Shown here in pieces: positions 13,201 to 25,200 of a stretch of 64,000 bases of DNA. The DNA lies in the NCBI RefSeq assembly GCF_037975245.1, contig NC_092575.1, positions 22,118,841-22,182,840 of the forward strand, written 5' to 3'. The stretch is from Apostichopus japonicus. Lineage: Eukaryota; Echinodermata; Holothuroidea; Aspidochirotida; Stichopodidae. The position numbers and the translations under genes are program-made. Numbering within the stretch: position 1 is the first letter of the stretch; each line of letters starts with the position of its first letter. A model generated the notes under the pieces. That model saw only the letters and a list, made by a program, of their open reading frames with translations, was not told where the DNA came from and made no database searches.

Positions 13201-16200
13201 AGAGGAAAAATGGTGATGTCTTTGTCTTCAGCTCCATTGAAAAGTAAGTAAGCCATCTCCAATAAAGTAATTGTTAAAGAAATACGATACTAAGCATGGA
13301 TGGATGGATGGATGGATGGATGGATGGATTGATTGCACAAGAAAGTCTAAACTTTACATGAAGCCATTCCGTCCGTAATAGTATTTGTTAAACCGTAAAA
13401 CCATCACCCGAATTCTCTAAAAAATCCAGGCAATTGGACAGTACATAAAGGAACATCTGTTTGAATGAACAATTGCATCTCACTTCCATGTGATAATGCT
13501 GTTTGCATTCAATAGAAGCGATATTTGTTATTGTTTATTTTCAATTATGACTTCTGTTAGGTGTCAATTTTGAAGGAGATTTACGCAGCAGAAGACCCAA
13601 AGGGCAGAACTTTGATGGTGTTGTAGGCTAAGTTTGTGAATACGTTTGTGGAAATCACTGCTTGGACTAAGTTGTCCTGAGAACATTGGGTATTGGAACA
13701 GAAGAAAGCATCCTGTAAAAGTACAAAGGTTTCACTGAAAACATGAATTGTAGTTTGTACTTTAGTGATGTGTACCTCAGATGGAGACATAAATTAAAGT
13801 CAACGGCTTTGATAATAAAGTGGATAACATCCTCAAATATAGCCACTCCATTTGTGGAATGTTGTGTACTACCTGGTAAGGCCTGTTTGTGTTTTTTGTC
13901 TGTAAAATTATAGGTGAGGAAATGTTGTTAAACTGTTATGATATAAACTTCTTTTGTCGAATATACTTCCTTGTTTTTATGAGCAATAAATCCCTCTCCG
14001 ATGGTCCACATCGCCCTCTCATTCAGATTACAAGATTGCTTTCAAAATTGGTCAATTTTAACTGTCATTGTAGATCTATCATAATCTACGTAGGTCACAG
14101 TCAATCTCCAACTATGCAAAACATGGAATTTGACTGATATTTTCATGTCACGCTAAGATCAACTGGAGGTGTCACCTAGCTGTCGCATTGAACAATGTGT
14201 TATTTTATTTACGTTTACTGAATCACATTTTCAATTAGATACCCACAACAAAAGTACACGATCGAGTTTCTTTTCGGCTGTTATTTGTCCTTGTGTTTAT
14301 CCGTTTGAAATATCTTATTCTGAAACGTCAAGTTCAAATTTTGGTGACATGATAAAATGATGTAAATTGTATCTATTTGTGCAACAGATATACAAGATCC
14401 CACCACAAAAATTAAATGGTCGCAGCAGAAGTTTCTTTACGGCTGTTATTTGTCCTTGTGTTATCCGTTTGAAATATCATAACATGAAACGTCAAGCTCA
14501 AATTTTGGTGACATCATAAAATGATGTAAAATCATGTATCTATTTTGTGGGACAGATGTACAAGATTCCATCTGAAACCGTTTGAATTAATTCCACAGGG
14601 ATGATTATAGCTCCCTCTATGAGTTTGTGAGCAACAAAAAGCTGAGAGTGAAAAACCGTGGCATGAAGCACAAGGGAAAGGCTAAAGATTACGACGAACT
14701 GTTCGACAGCGATGATGAAGGAATGCACGACGCATACTTGGAGCAGATGAAGGCAGAAGGGAGAGAAAAGGCAGACGATGACGATGACGGCGATTCAGAC
14801 TCTTCTTCAGGTAAACAATGTTAGGGCATGTTTGACGAGAAAGCCACCATTTCTTTGTCTCAGATACTATTGTCTATTATCTGAACATTTTTCTAATCGC
14901 AATGTCATGAGTTTTGACACTTAACTACGGTTTGCTCTCAATAAATTTTGTATTTGAATTTCCATCTCTCATGGGAGGAAGCTGCCATTTTGTTGTTTCG
15001 GATACTATCATTTTATATCTGAAGTGTCTTTCTCATTTCATGGTTATGTATGAAAACTTATCAGCTAGCATTTTGCTGTCGAGCTAGTCACTACCTGGAT
15101 TCTCAACTCGCATCTTGTTCAGGACTGGATGTGTGGTCATTGCATAACTAGACAGTCGTTATTTTTATTTTACCTAGTTACATCAATTTGGCTAGCATTT
15201 CACTTCCTGGATTTGCAACTTGTTCAGGACTGGATTTGTGGTCATTGCATAACTAGACAGTCGTTATTTTTGTTACCTAGTTACATCATGTAATTTTATG
15301 CTGTGCGGTATACTGTTAGAGAAAACACTCCCATCTGACCATTACGCAAGCCAGTGTGTCAGAATGGGACAGTATGTAACCTAAATAGAACATACTTCTC
15401 AGAAGGAACTTCTTGTTTTAATGGCCAACTAGTTGCAAAGAGATGCATGTTTTTCTGAGCAGAAATATTTTACAGGTGTTGCTATCTGTGGGATGCAGTT
15501 TAGAATCCTCAAAAAGAAAAAAAAATTGGAAGATAAATATTGCATTTTATAAGGTTTTGTGTGATGAAGGAATATGTCAAGTCCATCTGTCTCACGAGGG
15601 TAAAGTTTTATATACATGTATAAATTTCCTTTAAAATCATCCCTGAAATAGACCTCTGAATAATGTAACCCTTTTTTTGTTGTGGTATTTTTGGTTATAT
15701 TTGTATAAACTTTAATCTCCCTTGCCTCTGTATATTGTAAATTGTTGACATTATTTTGTCTTCTCCTTAGATGAAGATTTCAATCCCGATCAGAGTGCCA
15801 GCGATGTCGCTGAAGAGTAAGTCTTGACTTTCCACGTTCATAAAATCTTGCTTCCGTTTCCACTAGCAACCTGTTAACTGATACATTCTCACAGCAGCTG
15901 GTTGTGTGCGGGCCATTACAGATTATTATAATTTACTGGTGTACCGGTTCTCACCCGAATTTGTCAACTGTTCTAATCAATTCAGGGAATCATTTATATA
16001 ATTTATGTACAAAGGGACCATAGTGTTTTATAATAGACAAAAGTTCAAAGTATTCTTTTAATGACATTAAACAGTACATGTTATGAGAATAAACGCATTA
16101 TCTTTTTTAATTTTTTGATAATTCAAGCTTTCAGAAATGGGCTTTTCAGTTAATGGTATAGAGAAAATAACCAGAAATGTGATTCAATAGATCTGATATT

Positions 16201-19200
16201 TTTTTGTCCTTTAGCAACCCTATTGGTTAAGTGTTTTGGTATATGATATGTTATCTAGGTAGCTCAGAGGGTGGTATACCTTTGGAACTGCTAATCCCAT
16301 CCTTGGGTGATGCGGTAGACAATTTTGTTCTACACGTACTGATTAAAATTACCCCGAAAGTAAACAAGCATATACTTTCAGCAACTGGTTACATTTTGCC
16401 ACCAAAGTTGCAGCTCAGTCAAACCTCGGATTCCTGGCGCAACGTTCCTGTGTAAAAGCAGTAAAGAATTCCTTTTTATTTTTAGCAGTTAACAAGACTT
16501 GAGCATCTTGTAGCCCCCTCCAAATGTTCATATGCAAAGTATGTTAAGCCTGAAAACATCCACTATGAAATTTGTAGGTATATACTGAAGTGCATAAATT
16601 TACCAGTGTTTCTCAAGAATTTGGACTTAACATCTGTTGTCAAATTCTATTTAGTTAAAAGAAACAGCTTTAATAATAATTTATGGTCTAGTTGTACTTG
16701 CATGGTGAGAGTTGCTACCATGGAAACCCACAAATCTGCTTCAAGGGGTTGGTTTATTGTGTTATTTTTCATTCGTTTCTAAGATACGACAGCAATCCAT
16801 CTCCATCCTCTGGCTCGGAGACGGGAGGAACGAAATCTGACGAGGAGGACCAAGATTATGAGGCCAAGGAAGAGGGAGAGATTGAGACACAGAAGGAAGT
16901 TAAGAAGAGGAAGAAAAAGGAGAAGAAAGCAACTTCAGAAAGGAAACCTAAGGTAAAAAGACAAATACTGTTATCACAGATCACATGACAAATGGTAGCT
17001 AAGGTAAGCAGCTGTGGCTTTGGATCACATGAGAAGGGGAATCTTAAGGTCATAAACTACAGCTATGAATCAAATGATGAATGGTAACCAAGGTAACTAG
17101 CTAGCTGTGGCTTTGGATCACATGAGGAAGTGAATTTAAGGTAAATAACTGTAGTTATGGATCACATGAAGAAGGGTCCCTCACTTAGTTACCATGAAGC
17201 ACATGAAAGAAATATAAAGTTAATTGTCTATAGATTTTTATACAAACAGGAAACATAAGGTTATTATTACCATGAGTGATGATGAGTCACATGACACGGC
17301 AACTTAAGTTACTTTACCTGTTTTTGTTGATCACACTAAATTGTGAGGAAACTTATACTATCATCTGGACCCGCGATTGTCCTGAAGTTGTTTCCAAAAG
17401 AGATTAATTTTGTTGGTTTTGCTGGTAAATCTTATCTCTAAAATACTTCCACGGTCAAACATGGATTCTTCCTTGTTTCTTATATCTTACTCTGTCTGCA
17501 GTATTTTATACTCATCTCCATGGTGATAGAGTTTAACCTTTGGCCTCAAATCATGAGTCTGAATCTGTCTCATGATTTTGAGGGCAGAGATTAGATTTTA
17601 GCCGCAAATAAAAGAAATTTAAGAAAGAGTGGGATGATACTTGACATTTGCTTGAGGATATTTCCTCTTTTCTCGTAAGACACAGAAGAAGAAGAAAAAG
17701 AAGCAGAATGAAGATCCCAACAAGCCCAAGAGGCCCGCATCAGGTTACATGCTCTGGCTGAACGAAACGCGATCAAAACTGAAGGAGAAATATCCAGATT
17801 TTGGAGTGGCAGATATTGCCAAGAAAGCAGGAGAGATATGGAATAAATTAGACAATAAGGAAGAATGGAAGGAGAAGGCAAACGTGCTGAAGGAAAAATA
17901 TCAGGAGCAGATGAAGGTGTACAACGAAAACAGGCCAGATGAGTGAGTACAAATACCTATATAGTAGCGACATGCATATACTACATGGCTGGCTTTAGTG
18001 TACTAATGGGCACGACTCAAAACGGTCACACAAAAGATGCAATAGTTCATTGGAGTTGTTACACATCGGAAACTTTGTTCAGTTCAGTTCAGTTTGTATG
18101 CATGTTGAGAACCGATGCAGAGGGGTGGTTGATTCCTGGGTCGTGGGTCTAACAGTTTGCAGACCCCTCCCTGGTTAAGGTAAAATTTGAGTTCATTTTC
18201 ACAGGCTCAATTTCCCATTTCCAAAATTACTTACAACTAGGAAGGCAACTATATCATTGCAGTAATTGTAAATGAACGACCAGCAGATAACTGAAACATT
18301 CAGCAAAATGCCTATATAGCTAATCTAGTACTAACAGTACATGTGATGAAGTTGAACAAGAGGAGGCACATGCAAAATACATCTACTCTTCTTGTCGTCG
18401 GGTTGTGTTCAAGTCAGTGTGAAATCTCATATAGACTGTAGTCATATAAGACTGTAGTCATAGACTGTAGTCATAGACATATAGACAGATAGTCATAGAC
18501 TGTAGTCATATAAGACTGTAGTCATATAGACTGTAGTCATAGACTGTAGTCATAGACATATAGACAGATAGTCATAGACTGTAGTCATATAAGACTGTAG
18601 TCATATAGACTGTAGTCATAGACAGATAGTCATAGACTGTAGTCATATAGACTGTAGTCATATAGACTAGTCATATAGACTGTAGTCATAGACAGATAGT
18701 CATAGACTGTAGTCATATAGACTAGTCATATAGACTGTAGTCATATAGACTGCAGTCATTTACAGATAGACAGATAGTCATAGACTGTAGTCATATAGAC
18801 TAGTCGTATAGACTGTAGTCATGTAGAATGTAGTCATATAGACTGTAGTCATAGACAGATAGTCATAGACTGTAGTCATATAGACTGTAGTCATATTGAC
18901 TGTAGTCATATAGACTGTAGTCATATAGACTGTAGTCATAGACAGATAGACAGATAGTCATAGACTGTAGTCATATAGACTGTAGTCATATAGACTGTAG
19001 TCATATAGACTGTAGTCATATAGACTGTAGTCATATAGACTGTAGTCATATAGACTGTAGTCATATAGACTGTAGTCATAGACAGATAGACAGATAGTCA
19101 TAGACTGTAGTCATATAAGACTGACTCATATACTGTAGATTTCTGAAGGTGATGTAGAGCCTGTAATTTTATCTATCAGTTTGTTGGGTTTGTATGATGT

Positions 19201-22200
19201 ATCTTATTTAACACCATGTTTGAATCAATTTTGTGAATATACATCCTTTCTGTGTTGCATTGTCAGTCCTTTACTTCAAAAGTATGTGAGCATATCAACT
19301 CTAATGAGAAACACATTTTTTCCCCTTACAATCATAGTTTATGAAGGCATTTTGGACCTTCAAGTTAAGAAATTGTAGGTGTAACATGAATTCATCTGGT
19401 GATTAACGACTCAGCAAATATAATCCCTATTAGACTGGAAATATTATTTACCTAAGTTATTATTTACCTAAGTTATCATTTACCTAAGTTATTATTTACC
19501 TAAGTTACTTGAATCTGCTTGGCCATCAGACCTCCAGAGAAGAAACCGAAAAAGAAGAGCAAGAAGCCGCCGACTACGACGGTGAGCCCAAAGAAACAGG
19601 GCTCTTTTAAGAGTAAAGAGTACATCTCTAGTGAGGACAGCTCAGCCAGTGAAGAGGAAAACAAATCCAAAGGAGAAGAAGAGGAGGAGGTATGTTCAAG
19701 AATTTAAAAAGATTAACAGGGAGAGTGATGTTTAATATGTCCTAAAATTTGTTGTATTATTATTATTACTGTTCTTCTGTGAAGTCCAAAGTTTTCACTA
19801 TAGGAGTGGAGTCGTGCCAAAGTCTCAAATTCAATAAAATATAAATTTGAGAATAAAACCCATTGGTATCCATTACGAGTTCGACGTGGTTAACCCTCGC
19901 TTGGTTTATACCCGGAAAAAATGGCGATTTTCCATGTATCTAGTGATCTACGAAGTAACCAAAGCTGTTTTCCTTGTCTTATTTAATGAAGCAGTTGCAG
20001 CAGGAACGAACTTTGACAAAAGAGCTTGAGGAGTAAGATAATGAAGACAGCATTGGTGACTTCGTAGATCACCAGATACCCGGAAATTCATGGGTTTTTT
20101 TGGGTATAAACCAAGCGGAGGACTCACCAGGTTGAACTCGTAATGTACCACCTCCCATGCTACTCGTCTTCTGCTGCTAAAATATCAAATTTATCGTAAT
20201 GCTCAGAAAATCAGTAAATTTTTGTACATTAAGTTTGCTGAATGCATTCATCAATTTGGGGGCTTGGGTTGCAAGGGGGTGGTTGAGGGACCATTAAAAC
20301 AGGTTTGACTATTTGCCTGATTTCCATTGTTATTAAAAGTACTTTATCTATAAAGTAATATACCCGGCTTCCAGAAATACAATTTTTCTCGGCTAATTTA
20401 ACTGTGTGAAACTGAACAGACAACAGAAGCACAAAATTCAACCACACAAAAGGTTGTTGATTCAGAATCAGATATCCGCAGCACTCCTCAAATTAAACAA
20501 TTTGATTTCACTTTACCTTACCTTATTTTACATAATTTCACTTAACCTTAGCAACAGAACATGGCATGATATTGGTGAGTCAAACGACATCATATGTAAC
20601 TAATTAGAAAACGACATGTTAGCTTTTTACTAAGTTAGAAACTCTTTTGAGTCTAACTATACCAAATATTTACTGAAGACTAAGCTAAACCGCATAAATC
20701 CAGGGTTGGCCGGTTTTTACCGGGCGGTTTTTACCGCCCCGGTAAAAACCAGTTTTTTACCGGTTTTTACCGGGAGGTTTTTCCCACCTATAAGTGGGAA
20801 AAACTGGGAAAAACCTCAAATTATATAGAATTCCTAAAAACTCATGTGGAACTTGTGGAGGAGCATAGAATCTACAAGAAAATGGCATCTTATGGTAGGG
20901 GGTTGGGTTACATCCAAAGAACAGCTATGATCTATAACTTGTGAGTTTACCGATTAGACTATTAGAAATAATTCAAATAAATAATATATTGGATGCTCAA
21001 ATCAACCAACTTTATTTTCCTATCGAGATGCATAATTCCATTATCTAGAGAATGGATTCGCATCAAACTGTTGGTGCCTCCTAGGGCTATGGTTCGTCAT
21101 ATTATACATGCCACATTAGTCCGCTCAGATCCAAATGATGATTCACATCCAAGAACGATCACTTCATGTCTGCGATAAATTGTACTCTGTTCACACTTCG
21201 CACTAGGCACTGTACTATGCTTATATTGCTTATAGGCACTGTACTAAGTGACTGTTGTGACATCAACTAATTTGAGATAAAAGTAACAATTGGAACAGTT
21301 ACTTGTGTTGTTGATACTCCTACCTCTTCAGTTAGCCTATACACAGGAAGTGCCCAGTATCACCTCACCTGTCCACCTCAAAGTGTTTAATCACTCATGC
21401 ATGAAGTTGTATAATAATTGGACCATGTTTGCATCAAGGTAAACAGTTTGGTTGTGTGAATGGCTCCATAGGGCCATTGTGCGTTTAATACTTTAATTGG
21501 GCCCATGTGCCTTACAAAGTTTCAAAGCAGTTTCTATTGAGCCCCCTGGATTGAAGTTCACCTCAATAGACTGTTGCCTACTGTATTAATGGAATGAACT
21601 GTCTGAGCTGAGCACATAATATTATATTATTATATGGTTCCTTGTCCCTTTGAGGCTTTGGATGCCATGGTTCACCACTTCGTTCTATCCTCCGCTGTTC
21701 ATGCCACATAATAGGCCTGAAGAATTTAGGAGGGGTGAATGTCCCAGTGTAGACCTATAATGGTTTGGGCAATAGGCAATGCATACTGCTAAAGAGATCG
21801 TGACAGAATAACTATACATGTGCAATACGAAAAATACTCTTTTTTCCACAAAAAGTAGAATAAGAATGTGATAAAATAGCTCAAAATGAAGCTAAGAAAC
21901 TCCCATATTCAATAAAATATGCCTGTCATGAAACAATATCGTGCCTACTGATGACCCTGCATTTTACAGACAATTAATACTAGTTTTCGAGACGGAGGCG
22001 GTTTTTACCGGTATTTACCAGTTTTTCCCGGTTTTTACCGCTTAGTGGGAAAAACAGGTTTTTCCCGGGAAAATGCCAACCCTGCATAAATCACACTGGT
22101 GCAATTCCATATATAAATTGGTAACAATTATCAATGTATTTGCCAGACAATGCTATTCCATTCAACAATCGATTCTCTTCAAGGTTGTAAATTATCAGTG

Positions 22201-25200
22201 GCATCTTGTTATTGGAGAGTCGCAAGCAGTCAGTAAATTTGCAGGTACATTGTATAGCATTGATGGAAAGATTGAAAGGATTTTACTAGGAAAAGTTCAC
22301 TTTTCATAATGTACAATTGTCCTTAACATGTACTTATTTGTTGGGGGTAAAGATTTATGGTTTGTCAGATCAAGGACATTTCTCTCTCTAGACCTCACAA
22401 ACTTGAGAAAGTCTGCTTGTTTGTGTTAAATATATCAATATTTAGTAGCATTTTCTTTCCTGTTTTTTCTTAGATCAATAACAATGACAAATGACAATGA
22501 CAACAATTTATGTCCAGCAATTGTGTACAGTACATGAATGTTTAACAAAGTAAAAACGAATATTTTGATACACAATACAATCTAGAGAGACAGGTACAAA
22601 GAAAGAAAAAAATACATTCATCATGTTAATGGATATATAATATTTAAGCTATACAAATGCTTGGAAAAGGAGAAAAAGAAGCGCAATGCTTATAGAATGA
22701 ATGTTTTCCCATTTGAATATCATAACTATATACATATACTGGAGAGAAATTGGTGAAAGGTAACAAAACTACAAAACAAAAATTTAATAGTATAAAAATA
22801 AAAAAGAGTAAATTACTTTTCTACCAGTATCCATCATATAAACTTAACAGTGGCAAAAGTTACTTGTCAAAGTGACTAGACTGCTAGTCTAAAAACACAA
22901 TTTTCTTGTGAACCATGGAAAAAGAAAAAAAACTGGTTATGATATTATGCTCTGCCAGCCGCTACACAGTTAAGATTGGTCACATGCATCGACTTATTTT
23001 ACAGAGTTCACTAAAATGATTTAATGCGGCTATCACGACAGACAACTGAGGAACCTCCTGCAAGCTTTAGCCTTGTTTGTTAGTCTCATCAATCGTGACA
23101 GCTCTGAAACAATTCAGTTTAACCTAAACGTAGGTCAGCGTTGGATAAATTTAGAGTAGAAATGTCCACCTCCAGGCCTCACTCACTAACACACAATTCA
23201 TTCCCATATATCACTTGGGGAAAACTAAAAAAAAAAAGGTTTCCTAAAAAAGTATGCATTTGGAATAAACGTGAGCTACTGTTTATGGTTAGCATTTAAG
23301 CGCCACGAGAATTATTTCATAGATTGGGGCTATATATAAAAATTAATGTATTATTATTATTACACTTGGTTACCATCTTTTTACAAGTATAGCCACCTCT
23401 TTATCTAAATTCTCACACATGAGCTTTGTTACAGCAAATCCACCATTAAATACATGTTGAAGAACTCATTAATGTAAAGCAAACACATGAACTTTGTGAC
23501 CATCCTCCCCCCCCCCCCACCAGGGTTGGCATTTTCCCGGGAAAAAAACTTTTTTTCCCACTAAGCGGTAAAAACCAGGTAAAAACCAGGAAAAACTGGT
23601 AAATACCGGTAAAAACTGCCTCCGTCTCGAAAACTAGTATTAATTGTCCGTAAAATGCAGGGTCATCAGTAGGCACGATATTGTTTCATGACAGGCATAT
23701 TTTATTGAATATGGGAGTTTCTTAGCTTCATTTTGAGCTATTTTATCACATTCTTATTCTACTTTTTGTGGAAAAAAGAGTATTTTTCGTATTGCACATG
23801 TATAGTTATTCTGTCACGATCTCTTTAGCAGTATGCATTGCCTATTGCCCAAACCATTATAGGTCTACACTGGGACATTCACCCCTCCTAAATTCTTCAG
23901 GCCTATTATGTGGCATGAACAGCGGAGGATAGAACGTAGTGGCGAACCATGGCATCCAAAGCCTCAAAGGGACAAGGAACCATATAATAATATAATATTA
24001 TGTGCTCAGACAGTTCATTCCATTCCATTAATACAGTAGGCAACAGTCTATTGAGGTGAACTTCAATCCAGGGGGCTCAATAGAAACTGCTTTGAAACTT
24101 TGTAAGGCACATGGGCCCAATTAAAGTATTAAACGCACAATGGCCCTATGGAGCCATTCACACAACCAAACTGTTTACCTTGATGCAAACATGGTCCAAT
24201 TATTATACAACTTCATGCATGAGTGATTAAACACTTTGAGGTGGACAGGTGAGGTGATACTGGGCACTTCCTGTGTATAGGCTAACTGAAGAGGTAGGAG
24301 TATCAACAACACAAGTAACTGTTCCAATTGTTACTTTTATCTCAAATTAGTTGATGTCACAACAGTCACTTAGTACAGTGCCTATAAGCAATATAAGCAT
24401 AGTACAGTGCCTAGTGCGAAGTGTGAACAGAGTACAATTTATCGCAGACATGAAGTGATCGTTCTTGGATGTGAATCATCATTTGGATCTGAGCGGACTA
24501 ATGTGGCATGTATAATATGACGAACCATAGCCCTAGGAGGCACCAACAGTTTGATACGAGTCCATTCTCTAGATAATGGAATTATGCATCTCGATAGGAA
24601 AATAAAGTTGGTTGATTTGAGCATCCAATATATTATTTATTTGAATTATTTATAATAGTCTAATCGGTAAACTCACAAGTTATAGATCATAGCTGTTCTT
24701 TGGATGTAACCCAACCCCCTACCATAAGATGCCATTTTCTTGTAGATTCTACATGCTCCTCCACAAGTTCCACATGAGTTTTTAGGAATTCTATATAATT
24801 TGAGGTTTTTCCCGGTTTTTCCCGGTTTTTCCCAGTTTTTCCCACTTATAGGTGGGAAAAACCTCCCGGTAAAAACCGGTAAGAAACTTGTTTTTCCCGG
24901 GGCGGTAAATACCGCCCGGTAAAAACCGGCCAACCCTGCCCCCCACTCCCCATTCTTCCAGCAAAGACAAATCGTATGATACATCAGACAATTTAAAAGC
25001 ATGAAAATACAATCCTTTTTTTTTGTCAGGAAATTTGTTACTTTCCATATATGTTTATAGCGCCCTCTGTTTCTTAAACAAGTAACCCTTTGTCCTTTAA
25101 ATGTGTGGCCTGATCTCGTATCTGAGCCTATTTACACAATACCGTTATAAATAAAAGGTTGTAGGGTGTTTTGGTGAAGGGATATACTTTTGAGCTGTGA

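Noticed and set aside
16255-16330. A-box-like GGTAGCTCAGAGGGTGG, a possible tRNA
   Set aside because: No acceptable B box or acceptor stem follows at the right distance.
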